64,000 nt of DNA, taken from NCBI RefSeq assembly GCF_002979655.1, contig NZ_PCPG01000006.1, positions 62,001 to 126,000 on the forward strand, given 5' to 3'. This DNA comes from Microbacterium sp. MYb45. GTDB taxonomy: Bacteria > Actinomycetota > Actinomycetes > Actinomycetales > Microbacteriaceae. Below, one piece after another: positions 35,368 through 44,365 of the stretch (position 1 is the stretch's first letter; the number at the start of each line of letters is the position of its first letter). Made by a program: the position numbers and the translations under genes. Under the pieces are notes generated by a model. The model was not told the origin of the DNA. It worked only from the letters and a program-made list of their open reading frames with translations, and did no database searches.

Positions 35368-35724
35368 TCACCCCTCGGCGGGATGTTCCGGCCCGAGTGT
35401 CGATGCCATCGGTTCGCCCGCCGCATCGCCCTTGAGTTCGACGAGGATGGTGTGCGTCGGCGTCGTCCCGGTGTTCTCGCCGGAGTGACGCTGCGCCGGT
35501 ATCCAGACCGCCTGCCCGGAGGTGAGGGCCGTGTCGAACGTCCGCTCCCCGGCGCTGAGGCGACGAGAGAAATCGCTGAGGGTGATCATCACACTGTTCG
35601 GATGATCGTGCGGCGTCGTCTTGTCGCCGGGGACGTCGGTGTATTCGAGCACGCGGACGTGCTCGTTCTCCCAGAGGGTGCGGTAGTGGTCGGGGTTGGT
35701 CAAGGTGGGATCGTCGGTGATCAT
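35368..35724 (-). CDS. Small cupin-domain protein
   Basis: This 118-residue single-domain cupin shows [17 protein letters not shown] and [12 protein letters not shown], giving the His-x-His, Asn/Glu and second-motif His of a cupin metal site. The start is MITDDP, because TACCGT ends 6 bases upstream; the longer frame begins MGLTAP. It lies 43 bases upstream of cds1 on the same strand and could be cotranscribed. Its substrate is unknown; similar proteins are annotated in beta-alanine or sugar metabolism. Confidence 0.8.
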   Translation of the reverse strand: MITDDPTLTNPDHYRTLWENEHVRVLEYTDVPGDKTTPHDHPNSVMITLSDFSRRLSAGERTFDTALTSGQAVWIPAQRHSGENTGTTPTHTILVELKGDAAGEPMASTLGPEHPAEG

Positions 35725-35800
35725 GCGGTGACGGTACACCCCTCGCGGCGGCGCCGTCAGACCCACTTCCGCGTCCGGGTGCCGGGGCGCCCGGAACCGC

Positions 35801-36478
35801 TCAGGGCGCCGTCGCGTGGCGCAGCCAGCGCTCGATGCCGGCGATGTGCGCGGTCGTCAGCGAGGTCGCCAGTGCGGGGTCGCGCTGGGCGACCGCGTCG
35901 GCGATCGCCCGGTGCTCCGACAGGGTGCGCTCGACGGCCCCCGTCTCGGTGAGTCCGCGCCAGGCGCGGGCGCGCACCGTCTGGCTGCTCAGGTGCTCGA
36001 TCAGGCTCGCGAGGTACGCATTGCCCGCCATCGCCACGATCTCGCGGTGGAATCGGATGTCGTGGTCGACGAGCTCCTCGATGCTCACGGAGGCATCCAC
36101 GCCCTCGACCTCGCGCTGCAGCTCGGCGATCTGCTCGTCGGTGCCCAGCGTGGCGGCGAGGCCGGATGCCTGCGACTCCAGCATCCGGCGCACGGCGAAG
36201 ATCTCGAGCATCGAGTCGTCGTCGTGCATGTCGACGACGAACGAGATCGCCTCCAGCAGCAGGTGGGGCTCGAGACTCGTCACATAGGTGCCGTCGCCGC
36301 GCCGCACGTCGAGCACGCGGATGACCTCGAGCGCCTTGACCGCCTCGCGCATCGAGCTGCGGGAGAGACCGAGCCGCTCGGAGAGCTCCTTCTCCGGAGG
36401 CAGGCGATCGCCGGGGGTCAGCTCGCCCGACACGATCATCGCCTTGATCTTCGCGATCGCGTCGTCCGTCACAGCCAT
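35801..36478 (-). CDS. FadR/GntR-family regulator with FCD domain, probable L-fucose cluster regulator
   Basis: This 225-residue regulator has a winged helix (LPPEKELSERLGLSRSSMREAVKAL, residues about 25-49) and an FCD ligand domain with metal-binding Asp and His residues (VDHDIRFHREIVAMAGN, LSEHRAIADAV). The FCD group usually senses organic or sugar acids. It is divergent from the fuconolactonase gene, and an operator-like half-site in the gap matches the palindrome at the fuconate dehydratase promoter. TAGGAT ends 6 bases before its ATG. Confidence 0.87.
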   Translation of the reverse strand: MAVTDDAIAKIKAMIVSGELTPGDRLPPEKELSERLGLSRSSMREAVKALEVIRVLDVRRGDGTYVTSLEPHLLLEAISFVVDMHDDDSMLEIFAVRRMLESQASGLAATLGTDEQIAELQREVEGVDASVSIEELVDHDIRFHREIVAMAGNAYLASLIEHLSSQTVRARAWRGLTETGAVERTLSEHRAIADAVAQRDPALATSLTTAHIAGIERWLRHATAP

Positions 36479-36495
36479 GGCGTCATCCTAGCGAT

Positions 36496-36506
36496 TGCTC
36501 CGATGT
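36496..36506. promoter_or_regulatory. Operator half-site TGCTCCGATGT
   Basis: This 11-mer matches the reverse complement of the palindrome at 39178-39188 (ACATCCGATGT) at 8 of 11 positions, with the CCGATGT half intact. It lies in the 46-base gap between the divergent FadR-type regulator and fuconolactonase genes. Confidence 0.4.
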
Positions 36507-36524
36507 CTGCGGCAGGATGAGGGG

Positions 36525-37499
36525 ATGCGAGTTCTCGATGCACATCTGCACCTGTGGGATCCGGAGGCGCTGACCTACACGTGGCTCGAAGGCCCGATGG
36601 CGTACCGGTTCGCCGACCTGGAACTCGAGCACGCCCGCCTGGAACGTGCCGAGACCGAGAAGTGCGTGTTCGTGCAGGCCGGGACCGTCGACGACGACTT
36701 CCTCGATGAGGTGCTCTGGGTCGCAGGGCTCGCGCCCGCGCTCGGAGTGGTCGGCATCGTCGCCGGCATCCGCCTCGACCGGGGGACCGACACGGTCGCG
36801 CACCTCGAAGGTCTCGCGGCCGAGCCGCTCGTCGTCGGCGTGCGGCACAACCTGCAGGGCGAGCCCGACGGACTGGCGGTGTCGGCGGCCTTCGTGACCG
36901 GTGCGCGCGAGGTCGCCGCGCGCGGTCTGACCTTCGACGCGTGCGTGCGCGCCGCGCAGCTGCCGGATGTCGCCCGCCTCGCCGGAGCCATCCCAGAGCT
37001 GCGGCTCGTACTCGATCATCTGGGGAAGCCCGCCGTGGGCACGGCCGCGGCTCCGCTGGCGCCGACCCCGGAATGGGCCCGCGACCTGACCGAGCTGGCG
37101 CGGCATCCGAACACCTTCTGCAAGCTCTCGGGTCTGCCCGGCGAGGCCGGTGGCGACTGGGATGCCGCGCAGCTGATCCCGTTCCTCGATGTGGCGGCCG
37201 ATGCGTTCGGGATCGAGCGGCTGATGTGGGGGAGCGACTGGCCCGTCTCGGTCATCGGACCGGCCGAGGACGACGACCCGCACGCACCGGAGGACGGCTC
37301 GCCGACCTACCAGCCCACGGCCCGCACGCGCTGGGCCGACACGGTGATCGCCTGGGCGGATGCGCGGGGGCATGACCTCGACGCGATCTTCTGGACCACC
37401 GCCGAGCAGTTCTATCGCACGGATGCCCGGCCGCAGGCGCCGACCGTGGAGCCTCCGCGTCACGGCATCCGGGGCTGGTTCCGCGGCAGCCGCGGCTGA
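36525..37499 (+). CDS. Amidohydrolase family 2 protein, probable L-fuconolactonase
   Basis: This 324-residue TIM-barrel hydrolase starts MRVLDAHLHLWDP, the His-x-His metal motif of the family, and has VGVRHNLQGEP, LVLDHLGKPAVG, NTFCKLSGL and MWGSDWPVSV. These match L-fuconolactonase and similar lactonases that open sugar 1,5- or 1,4-lactones. The start is the ATG after GGATGAGGGG. Its neighbours (FAH hydrolase, SDR, fuconate dehydratase) place it in the non-phosphorylative L-fucose route as the lactone-opening step. Confidence 0.85.
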   Translation: MRVLDAHLHLWDPEALTYTWLEGPMAYRFADLELEHARLERAETEKCVFVQAGTVDDDFLDEVLWVAGLAPALGVVGIVAGIRLDRGTDTVAHLEGLAAEPLVVGVRHNLQGEPDGLAVSAAFVTGAREVAARGLTFDACVRAAQLPDVARLAGAIPELRLVLDHLGKPAVGTAAAPLAPTPEWARDLTELARHPNTFCKLSGLPGEAGGDWDAAQLIPFLDVAADAFGIERLMWGSDWPVSVIGPAEDDDPHAPEDGSPTYQPTARTRWADTVIAWADARGHDLDAIFWTTAEQFYRTDARPQAPTVEPPRHGIRGWFRGSRG

Positions 37500-37512
37500 C
37501 GCCGGGCGGAAC

Positions 37513-38262
37513 TCACTCCGCGCGAAGCCGCAACCGCGCCATGCCGCCGTCGACCTCGATGGACGTGCCGGTCGTCGAACCGGCCCCGGGGCTCACGAGG
37601 TAGGCGACCGCGGCGGCGACCTCATCGGGGTCGACGAGCCGTCCGTGCGGTTGGCGGGCCTCGAGCGCGGCGCGTTCGGCCGCGGGGTCGGTCGCCGAGT
37701 CGAGCAGTCGCCCGACCCAGGGGGTGTCGGCCGTGCCGGGGTTGACCGCGTTCACCCGGATACCCTCGCGCAGGTGGTCGGCCGCCATCGCGCGGGTCAG
37801 CGCCGAGACGGCCCCCTTCGACGCGCTGTAGAGCGCCCGCTGCGGGAGTCCGGTGGTGGAGGCGATGGATGCCGTGTTGCAGACCGCCGCCGCCGGCGAC
37901 TTCCGCAGCCAGGGCAGTGCCGACGCCGTCACACGGGCGATGCCGGTGACGTTGATCGAGAGCACGCGCGCCCACTCGTCGTCGTCGTTCGCCGCGACGT
38001 CGCCCTGCGCGCCGATCCCGGCGTTGTTCACGACGATGTCGATGCGCCCGAACCTCTCGGCCACGGCCGCGACCGCCACGTCGACGCTTGCGCGATCCGA
38101 GACGTCGGCGGTGAAGGCCGTGAACGCGGGGTCGGCCGCGGCGGTGTCGCGGTCGAGGATCGCGATGGTCGCCCCGTCGGCGCGCAGGCGCTGTGCGATC
38201 GCCGCACCGATCCCGGATGCTCCGCCGGTGACGATCGCCACCAGTCCGTCGAGTGCGCTCAT
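37513..38262 (-). CDS. SDR dehydrogenase of the L-fucose cluster
   Basis: This 249-residue SDR shows TGGASGIG (residues 12-19), ILDRD with an Asp that favours NAD, NNAGIG, catalytic Ser in NTASIAS, and YSASKGA. In the cluster it could oxidise L-fucose to the lactone or 2-keto-3-deoxy-L-fuconate to the 2,4-diketo acid; both steps are done by SDRs in known pathways and the sequence does not decide. Its start overlaps the stop of the upstream FAH-family gene by 4 bases (ATGA). Confidence 0.85.
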   Translation of the reverse strand: MSALDGLVAIVTGGASGIGAAIAQRLRADGATIAILDRDTAAADPAFTAFTADVSDRASVDVAVAAVAERFGRIDIVVNNAGIGAQGDVAANDDDEWARVLSINVTGIARVTASALPWLRKSPAAAVCNTASIASTTGLPQRALYSASKGAVSALTRAMAADHLREGIRVNAVNPGTADTPWVGRLLDSATDPAAERAALEARQPHGRLVDPDEVAAAVAYLVSPGAGSTTGTSIEVDGGMARLRLRAE

Positions 38263-39119
38263 CTCTGTGCCTCCCATGCCACGAACTCCTGCCGCTGCCG
38301 GCCGAGGCCGTCGATCTCGATCTCGACCACGTCGCCGGGTGCGAGGTAGGGGTACTTGCCCGAGAGGGCCACGCCCTGCGGGGTGCCGGTGAGGATCAGG
38401 TCGCCCGGCTCGAGCGTCACGTACTGCGACAGGTGGTGCACGATGTGCTCGACCGTGAAGATCATGTCGCTCGTGTTCGAGTCCTGCCGCGGCTCGCCGT
38501 TCACGAAGCTGCGCAGTCCGAGCGCGTGGTGGTCGACCTCGTCGGGAGTGACGAGCCACGGGCCGGTGGGGTTGAATCCCGGGGCGATCTTGCCCTTGGA
38601 CCACTGCCCGCCCGACGCCTCGATCTGGAACGCCCGCTCCGAGACGTCGTTCGCGGCGACGAAGCCGGCCACGTGGGCGAGCGACTCCTCGGGGGAGTCG
38701 AGGTAGGCCGCGCGAGCGCCGATCACGATGCCGAGCTCGACCTCCCAGTCGGTCTTCTCGCTGCCGCGGGGGATCGTCACCGCGTCGTCGGGTCCGACCA
38801 CCGTGTTGGGCGTCTTCAGGAACAGGATGGGGATGGTCGGCGGCTCCGAACCCGACTCGGCCGCGTGGGCGGCGTAGTTCATGCCGATGCAGATCACGGC
38901 GCTCGGACGGGCGATCGGTGCGCCGATGCGCATCGCCGCGGCATCCGCGAGTTCCGGAAGCTCCCCGGCATCGCGGGCCGCCGAGACCCTGGCGACGAAG
39001 TCGCTCTCGAGGAAGTCGCCGTTCACATCGGATGTCAGAGAGCGGAGGTCGAGGTAGTGGTCACCCTCCACGAGGACGGGGATCTCCGTGCCGGGGGTGC
39101 CGAGCCGCGCGAACTTCAT
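38259..39119 (-). CDS. Fumarylacetoacetate hydrolase-family protein, probable 2,4-diketo-3-deoxy-L-fuconate hydrolase
   Basis: This 286-residue protein has the FAH fold motifs CIGMNYAAHAAESG, LFLKTPNTVVGPDD, DWEVELGIVIG (metal-binding Glu residues), and TGTPQGVAL. In sugar-acid pathways this family splits a 2,4-diketo-3-deoxy acid to pyruvate and a hydroxy acid; for fuconate the second product is L-lactate. It is transcribed together with the SDR and divergently from fuconate dehydratase. Related 2-oxo-hept-3-ene-dioate-type hydrolases are the main alternative. Confidence 0.86.
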   Translation of the reverse strand: MKFARLGTPGTEIPVLVEGDHYLDLRSLTSDVNGDFLESDFVARVSAARDAGELPELADAAAMRIGAPIARPSAVICIGMNYAAHAAESGSEPPTIPILFLKTPNTVVGPDDAVTIPRGSEKTDWEVELGIVIGARAAYLDSPEESLAHVAGFVAANDVSERAFQIEASGGQWSKGKIAPGFNPTGPWLVTPDEVDHHALGLRSFVNGEPRQDSNTSDMIFTVEHIVHHLSQYVTLEPGDLILTGTPQGVALSGKYPYLAPGDVVEIEIDGLGRQRQEFVAWEAQR

Positions 39120-39165
39120 GATTCTCCTGATCGGTGGGGAGGCCACGACGCTGCGGCCCATCTCG

Positions 39166-39195
39166 TTGACAGTATAGACATCGGATGTTTACACT
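39166..39195 (+). promoter_or_regulatory. Fuconate dehydratase promoter with central operator
   Basis: TTGACA (39166-39171) and TACACT (39190-39195) are 18 bases apart. Between them lies the palindrome ACATCGGATGT (39178-39188). Binding there would block RNA polymerase. The half-site at 36496 links it to the FadR-type regulator. Confidence 0.65.
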
Positions 39196-39243
39196 CCAAG
39201 GTATCCGCACGGAAGAGATCCGCCGTGCACGGAGAGGACCCCC

Positions 39244-40539
39244 GTGACCCGTATCGTCGCCCTCGACACCACCGACATCCGCTTCCCGACGTCGTTGAGC
39301 CTGGACGGTTCGGACGCGATGAACCCCGACCCCGACTACTCCGCCGCGTACGTGATCGTGCGCACGGACGCCGAGGACGGCATCGAGGGCCACGCGTTCG
39401 TCTTCACGATCGGGCGGGGCAACGACGTGCAGGTCGCCGGGATCGACGCGCTCGCGGACCACCTCGTCGGCCGCGAGCTCGAACCCCTGCTCGACGACAT
39501 GGGCGGCACTTACCGGGCGATCATCGGCGACTCGCAGCTGCGCTGGCTCGGCCCCGAGAAGGGCGTCATGCACATGGCCATCGGCGCCGTCATCAACGCC
39601 CTGTGGGACATCAAGGCCAAGCGCGCGGGGCTGCCCCTCTGGCAGCTGCTCGCCCGGATGACCCCGGAAGAACTCGTCGACGTCGTCGACTTCCGCTACC
39701 TCACGAACGCCCTCACCCGCGAGGATGCCCTCGACATCCTGCGTGCCGTCGAGCCGGGGCGTGCCGAACGGGAAGAGCAGCTGCTCGCCACCGGGTACCC
39801 GGCCTACACGACGAGTCCCGGCTGGCTCGGATACTCCGACGAGAAGCTCGAGCGGCTGGCCCGCGAGGCCATGGCCGACGGCTTCACGCAGATCAAGCTC
39901 AAGGTCGGCGCCGACCTGCAGGACGATATCCGTCGCTTCCGCAAGGCGCGTGAGGTGTGTGGACCGGACTTCCCCATCGCGATCGACGCGAACCAGCGCT
40001 GGGAGGTGTCGGAGGCGATCGAGTGGGTGAACGCGCTCGCCGAGTTCCACCCCGCGTGGATCGAGGAGCCGACCAGCCCCGACGACGTGCTCGGGCACGC
40101 CGAGATCGCGCGCGGCGTGGCACCGATCCGCGTCGCCACCGGCGAGCACGCCCAGAACCGTGTCATCTTCAAGCAGCTGCTGCAGGCGGATGCCATCTCC
40201 GTCATGCAGATCGATGCCGTGCGCGTCGGCGGCGTCAACGAGAACATCGCCAACCTGCTGCTCGCCGCCAAGTTCGGCGTGCCGGTGTGCCCGCACGCGG
40301 GTGGGGTGGGCCTGTGCGAAGCGGTGCAGCACCTGTCGATGTTCGACTTCGTCGCGGTCACCGGCACCCGCGAGGGCCGCATGATCGAGTTCGTCGACCA
40401 CCTGCACGAGCACTTCGTCGTGCCGACCGACATCCGGGGTGGCTCCTACAGGGCGCCCACTGCTCCCGGGAACGGCATGGAGATGAAGGCCGACACCATC
40501 GCGGCGTACACCTGGCGGGGCGCGTACATCGGCGCCTGA
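39244..40539 (+). CDS. L-fuconate dehydratase
   Basis: This 431-residue enolase-superfamily enzyme removes water from L-fuconate to give 2-keto-3-deoxy-L-fuconate. It shows [34 protein letters not shown] with the catalytic Lys pair, [28 protein letters not shown] for the metal ligands, and [15 protein letters not shown] with the active-site His. The N-terminal [10 protein letters not shown] and long length match L-fuconate dehydratases of the mandelate racemase group. GTG start with GAGAGGA upstream. It is the last gene of the fucose block. Confidence 0.9.
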   Translation: MTRIVALDTTDIRFPTSLSLDGSDAMNPDPDYSAAYVIVRTDAEDGIEGHAFVFTIGRGNDVQVAGIDALADHLVGRELEPLLDDMGGTYRAIIGDSQLRWLGPEKGVMHMAIGAVINALWDIKAKRAGLPLWQLLARMTPEELVDVVDFRYLTNALTREDALDILRAVEPGRAEREEQLLATGYPAYTTSPGWLGYSDEKLERLAREAMADGFTQIKLKVGADLQDDIRRFRKAREVCGPDFPIAIDANQRWEVSEAIEWVNALAEFHPAWIEEPTSPDDVLGHAEIARGVAPIRVATGEHAQNRVIFKQLLQADAISVMQIDAVRVGGVNENIANLLLAAKFGVPVCPHAGGVGLCEAVQHLSMFDFVAVTGTREGRMIEFVDHLHEHFVVPTDIRGGSYRAPTAPGNGMEMKADTIAAYTWRGAYIGA

Positions 40540-40548
40540 GTCCGCGCG

Positions 40549-41085
40549 TCAGTCCGCGGCCCGGCGCGCGCGATAGGCGGCGACGGCGTTGCGGTTCGCG
40601 CAGGTCGTCGAGCAGTAGCGCTTCGAGCGGTTGCGGGAGAGATCCAGGGCGATCGCCAGGCAGGTGTCATCCGCACACACGGAGAGGCGCGAGCCCTCCT
40701 CGGCGCGGATGACGTCGATCAGCGCCATCGCGGTCTCGATCAGCACGCGCTCCGCCAGCGGATGCTCGTCGGCCACGGCATGGAGGTGCCAATCGACCCC
40801 GTCGTGGCGGAGCAGTCGCGGGGTGAGGCGGGACTCGGCGAGGGCGGCGTTGACGAGTTCGGCCATCTCGTCGCGCGGCGCCAGCAGCATGGATCGCAGA
40901 CGCGGGCGCAGGCGGCGCAGGGAGGCGAGCTCGTCTTCATCGCGGTCGAGTCGTCCGGTGTAGGGGAACTCGCGGAGGAAGGCGCGCTCGTCGTCGAGGT
41001 CGACCAGCGTGTCCGGATCCTCGGCCGAGTTCACGAGCCAGACGGCGGCGCGGAGGCCCTCTTGGGTGTCATCGGTGAAGATCAC
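40549..41085 (-). CDS. CGNR zinc-finger protein (ABATE-type)
   Basis: This 178-residue protein has a C-terminal zinc finger with CADDTCLAIALDLSRNRSKRYC and the CANRNAVAAYRARR signature (CGNR-like, here CANR), after an N-terminal ABATE-type domain. The family is thought to be transcriptional or stress-linked regulators. The start is GTG; TAAGAT ends 6 bases before it, so the mRNA is probably leaderless. It is divergent from the EamA transporter, which is its most likely target. Confidence 0.83.
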   Translation of the reverse strand: MIFTDDTQEGLRAAVWLVNSAEDPDTLVDLDDERAFLREFPYTGRLDRDEDELASLRRLRPRLRSMLLAPRDEMAELVNAALAESRLTPRLLRHDGVDWHLHAVADEHPLAERVLIETAMALIDVIRAEEGSRLSVCADDTCLAIALDLSRNRSKRYCSTTCANRNAVAAYRARRAAD

Positions 41086-41124
41086 GTTGACATCTTACAG
41101 CGTGCGCGAGTAGCGTCATCGATC

Positions 41125-42132
41125 ATGGGCAGGGTGAGTGATGACAGCGTGGCGGTCGCGTCCGCACGCGGTGTGCGTCTGGGGCTGCCGCTCGCCATCG
41201 CGGCCGCGCTGTCGTTCGGCATGTCCGGCGCGTGGGCGCGCGGGCTCATCGACGCGGGGTGGACGCCGGGGGCCGCGGTCACCGCACGCATCTGGGTGGC
41301 GGCCCTCGTGCTGCTCATCCCCACGATCTTGTCGCTGCGCGGGCGGTGGGGTCTCCTTCGCCGCAACGCCGGCATGATCCTCGCCTACGGACTGCTCGCC
41401 GTCACCGCGACCCAGCTCTTCTACTTCCAGGCCGTCGCCGTCATGGATGTGGGGCTGGCGCTGCTCATCGAGTACACGGCACCGGTCGCGGTGCTGCTGT
41501 GGCTGTGGCTGCGACGGGGCGAGCGGCCGACGCGCCGCAGCACCATCGGGGCGGCCATCGCCATCGTCGGGCTGGTGCTCATGCTCGACATCCTCACGGG
41601 GGCCGATGTGAACGTGGCCGGCATCCTGTGGGCGCTCGGAGCCATGGTCGGGGCGGCGACCTACTTCGTGCTCTCGGCCAGAGTCGACACGGGGCTGCCG
41701 CCGCTCGCGCTCGCCGGCAGCGGGCTGCTGATCGGTGCACTCGGTCTCACGGCGGCCGGGGCGATCGGCGTCCTGCCGATCGCGTGGACGACCGACGACA
41801 TCGCCTACCGTTTCGGCAGTGTGCCCTGGTTCGTCCCCGTGCTGGCGATCGGTGTCGTGGCGACGGCCCTCGCGTACCTGCTCGGCATCGCCTCGACACG
41901 GATGCTGGGTTCGCGGCTCGCCTCCTTCGTCGCGCTCGCCGAGGTGGTCGCCGCGCTCCTGTTCGGCTGGCTGCTGCTCGGCCAGCTTCCCGATCTGCTG
42001 CAGGGGCTCGGCGGAGTGCTCGTTCTCGTGGGGGTCATCGTGGTCAAGCTGGGGGAGCCTGTCGCTCCGGAGTTCGTGGAGCCGGTGCCCACCCCCGGGA
42101 ATGTATACGGGAAGCCCGTAGAAAAAGACTGA
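41125..42132 (+). CDS. EamA/DMT-family transporter
   Basis: This 335-residue membrane protein has ten hydrophobic segments in two EamA halves (for example LAIAAALSFGMSGAWARGLI and GLALLIEYTAPVAVLLWLWL). The family exports amino acids, metabolites or drugs. TAGCGT ends 8 bases before the ATG. It is divergent from the CGNR regulator, a common arrangement for exporter control. Its last codons contain a TGTATAC sequence that may serve the next gene. Confidence 0.85.
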   Translation: MGRVSDDSVAVASARGVRLGLPLAIAAALSFGMSGAWARGLIDAGWTPGAAVTARIWVAALVLLIPTILSLRGRWGLLRRNAGMILAYGLLAVTATQLFYFQAVAVMDVGLALLIEYTAPVAVLLWLWLRRGERPTRRSTIGAAIAIVGLVLMLDILTGADVNVAGILWALGAMVGAATYFVLSARVDTGLPPLALAGSGLLIGALGLTAAGAIGVLPIAWTTDDIAYRFGSVPWFVPVLAIGVVATALAYLLGIASTRMLGSRLASFVALAEVVAALLFGWLLLGQLPDLLQGLGGVLVLVGVIVVKLGEPVAPEFVEPVPTPGNVYGKPVEKD

Positions 42133-42161
42133 GAGGCCCGTCCCGCTGCTTTATGTATACA
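42102..42161 (+). promoter_or_regulatory. Pair of TGTATAC operator sites before the prp regulator
   Basis: TGTATACG (42102-42109) and the perfect palindrome TGTATACA (42154-42161) share ATGTATAC 52 bases apart. The second lies 8 bases before the GntR start at 42170, the first in the end of the EamA gene. They are candidate binding sites of the GntR regulator for autocontrol of the prp operon. Confidence 0.5.
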
Positions 42162-42169
42162 CTGAGGGC

Positions 42170-42835
42170 ATGCCCCCTGTTGTCGAGCGCTTCTCCGCGA
42201 GTGATCGCGCGTACACGGCCCTGCTCGACGACATCCAGTCGGGTGCTCTTCCGGCCGGCTTCGTTCTCGGGGAGGTCGAGCAGGCCGAGCGTCTCGGTGT
42301 GAGTCGCACTCCGATGCGGGAGGCGCTGCGCCGACTGGCCGGCGACGGTCTCGTCGTCCAGCAGTCGCCGCGCGTCACCGTGGTCGCCGACCTGGATGCC
42401 GATGACATCCGCTCGCTGTTCGAGATCCGCCGCGCGCTGGAGGAGAGCTCCGCCCGGCTCGCCGCCGTGCGGGGGGACGCCGGTCTGTTCGCCGAGCTCG
42501 CCGCGGAGTTCGCGCACGTCGACCTCACCGCTCCCGCAGGCCGTGACGCCTACTACGCGCTGATCGCCCGGTTCGACGGTGCTCTCGATGCGGCCGTCGC
42601 GAACGACTACATCGCCTCGGCCCTGCGCACCGTGCGCACGCACCTCGTGCGCGTGCGCCGGATGGCCCGCGACAAGCCCGCCCGACTCGCGGCATCCGCC
42701 GCCGAGCACCGCACGATCGCCGAGGCGCTCGCCGCCCGCGACGGCGACCTCGCCGCCCATGCCACCCACGTGCACCTGCACAACGCCCTCACCGGCATCC
42801 TCGACTCTCTCGACTCCAGCAACAGCGAAGGATAA
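42170..42835 (+). CDS. GntR/FCD-family regulator of the methylcitrate operon
   Basis: This 221-residue regulator has a winged helix (EVEQAERLGVSRTPMREALRRL, residues about 33-54) and an FCD domain with EHRTIAEALAARD and ATHVHLHNAL supplying His ligands. It lies 3 bases before prpD, so it is in the same operon. The probable effector is methylcitrate, methylisocitrate or propionyl-CoA; this follows from context, not from sequence. Confidence 0.87.
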   Translation: MPPVVERFSASDRAYTALLDDIQSGALPAGFVLGEVEQAERLGVSRTPMREALRRLAGDGLVVQQSPRVTVVADLDADDIRSLFEIRRALEESSARLAAVRGDAGLFAELAAEFAHVDLTAPAGRDAYYALIARFDGALDAAVANDYIASALRTVRTHLVRVRRMARDKPARLAASAAEHRTIAEALAARDGDLAAHATHVHLHNALTGILDSLDSSNSEG

Positions 42836-42838
42836 GAA

Positions 42839-44365
42839 ATGACCGTCACCCATCACGTCCGTGTGCACCGCAGCGACGAGAACCTCGCGCGCGAAGACCA
42901 GCTCGCCTGGAAGATCGCCGAGGTCGCCGCCGACCGGGTCGAGGTCGAGCAGGACGTCGTCGACATGATCATCAACCGCATCATCGACAACGCCTCGGTG
43001 GCTGCGGCATCCCTCACCCGCGCGCCGATCAACGCCGCCCGCGCGCAGGCGTTCAGCCACCCCGTCTCCACCGGCGGCGTCGGAGCGAACCTGTTCGGTG
43101 CGGCGCTCGACCACCGCACCAGCCCCGAGTGGGCGGCCTGGGCGAACGGCGTGGCCGTGCGCGAACTCGACTACCACGACACGTTCCTCGCGGCGGAGTA
43201 CTCGCACCCCGGCGACAACATTCCGCCGATCCTCGCGGTCGCCCAGCACACCGGCAAGGACGGTCGGGCGCTCGTGCGCGGCATCGCGACCGGCTACGAG
43301 ATCCAGATGGACCTCGTGCGTGCGATCTGCCTGCACAAGCACAAGATCGACCACGTCGCCCACCTCGGCCCGTCGGCGGCCGCCGGCATCGGCACCCTGC
43401 TCGGGCTCGACGTCGAGACGATCTACCAGGCTGTGGGCCAGGGTCTGCACACGACGACCGCCACTCGGCAGAGCCGCAAGGGCGAGATCTCCACCTGGAA
43501 GGCGCACGCCCCGGCCTTCGCGGGCAAGATGGCCGTCGAGGCGGTCGACCGGGCCATGCGCGGGCAGACCAGCCCCGCGCCGATCTACGAGGGTGAAGAC
43601 GGTGTGATCGCGTGGATGCTCGACGGCAAGGACGCGTCCTACGACGTGCCGCTGCCCGCCGCCGGCGAGCCCAAGCGCGCGATCCTCGACTCGTACACGA
43701 AGGAGCACTCGGCCGAGTATCAGGCGCAGGCGCTCATCGACCTCGCCCGCAAGCTCGGGATCGAGAACCCGGCGCTGCGTGACCCCGCGAACATCGACTC
43801 GATCGTCATCCACACCAGCCACCACACGCACAACGTGATCGGCTCCGGCGCGAACGACCCGCAGAAGTACGACCCGACCGCATCGCGCGAGACGCTCGAC
43901 CACTCGGTGCCGTACATCTTCGCGGTGGCACTGCAGGACGGCGGCTGGCACCACGTCGACTCCTACGCCCCCGAGCGTGCGGGCCGCGCCGACACGGTCG
44001 CGCTGTGGCACAAGATCACCACGGCGGAAGACGCCGAGTGGACCCGCCGCTACCACTCCGAGGACCCGGCTGAGAAGGCCTTCGGCGGTCGCGTCGAGAT
44101 CCGCCTGACCGACGGCTCGACCGTGGTCGACGAGATCGCCGTGGCCGACGCGCATCCGCTGGGCGCCCGTCCGTTCGCGCGCGAGAACTACATCGCGAAG
44201 TTCCGTCTGCTGGCCGAGCCCGTGCTCGAGTCCGCCGAGATCGAGCGCTTCCTCGCCCTCGTGCAGCGTCTGCCCGAGCTCACGGCCGCCGAGGTCGGCG
44301 AGCTGTCGATCGTCGCGAAGCCCGGCTTGCTCGAGGCAGCGCCGGCGCCTGCGGGACTCTTCTGA
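42839..44365 (+). CDS. prpD: 2-methylcitrate dehydratase
   Basis: This 508-residue protein is a MmgE/PrpD-family enzyme that dehydrates 2-methylcitrate to 2-methyl-cis-aconitate. It begins [31 protein letters not shown], and shows [71 protein letters not shown] and [15 protein letters not shown], all typical of PrpD. It overlaps prpB by one base. Length matches the family. Confidence 0.93.
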   Translation: MTVTHHVRVHRSDENLAREDQLAWKIAEVAADRVEVEQDVVDMIINRIIDNASVAAASLTRAPINAARAQAFSHPVSTGGVGANLFGAALDHRTSPEWAAWANGVAVRELDYHDTFLAAEYSHPGDNIPPILAVAQHTGKDGRALVRGIATGYEIQMDLVRAICLHKHKIDHVAHLGPSAAAGIGTLLGLDVETIYQAVGQGLHTTTATRQSRKGEISTWKAHAPAFAGKMAVEAVDRAMRGQTSPAPIYEGEDGVIAWMLDGKDASYDVPLPAAGEPKRAILDSYTKEHSAEYQAQALIDLARKLGIENPALRDPANIDSIVIHTSHHTHNVIGSGANDPQKYDPTASRETLDHSVPYIFAVALQDGGWHHVDSYAPERAGRADTVALWHKITTAEDAEWTRRYHSEDPAEKAFGGRVEIRLTDGSTVVDEIAVADAHPLGARPFARENYIAKFRLLAEPVLESAEIERFLALVQRLPELTAAEVGELSIVAKPGLLEAAPAPAGLF

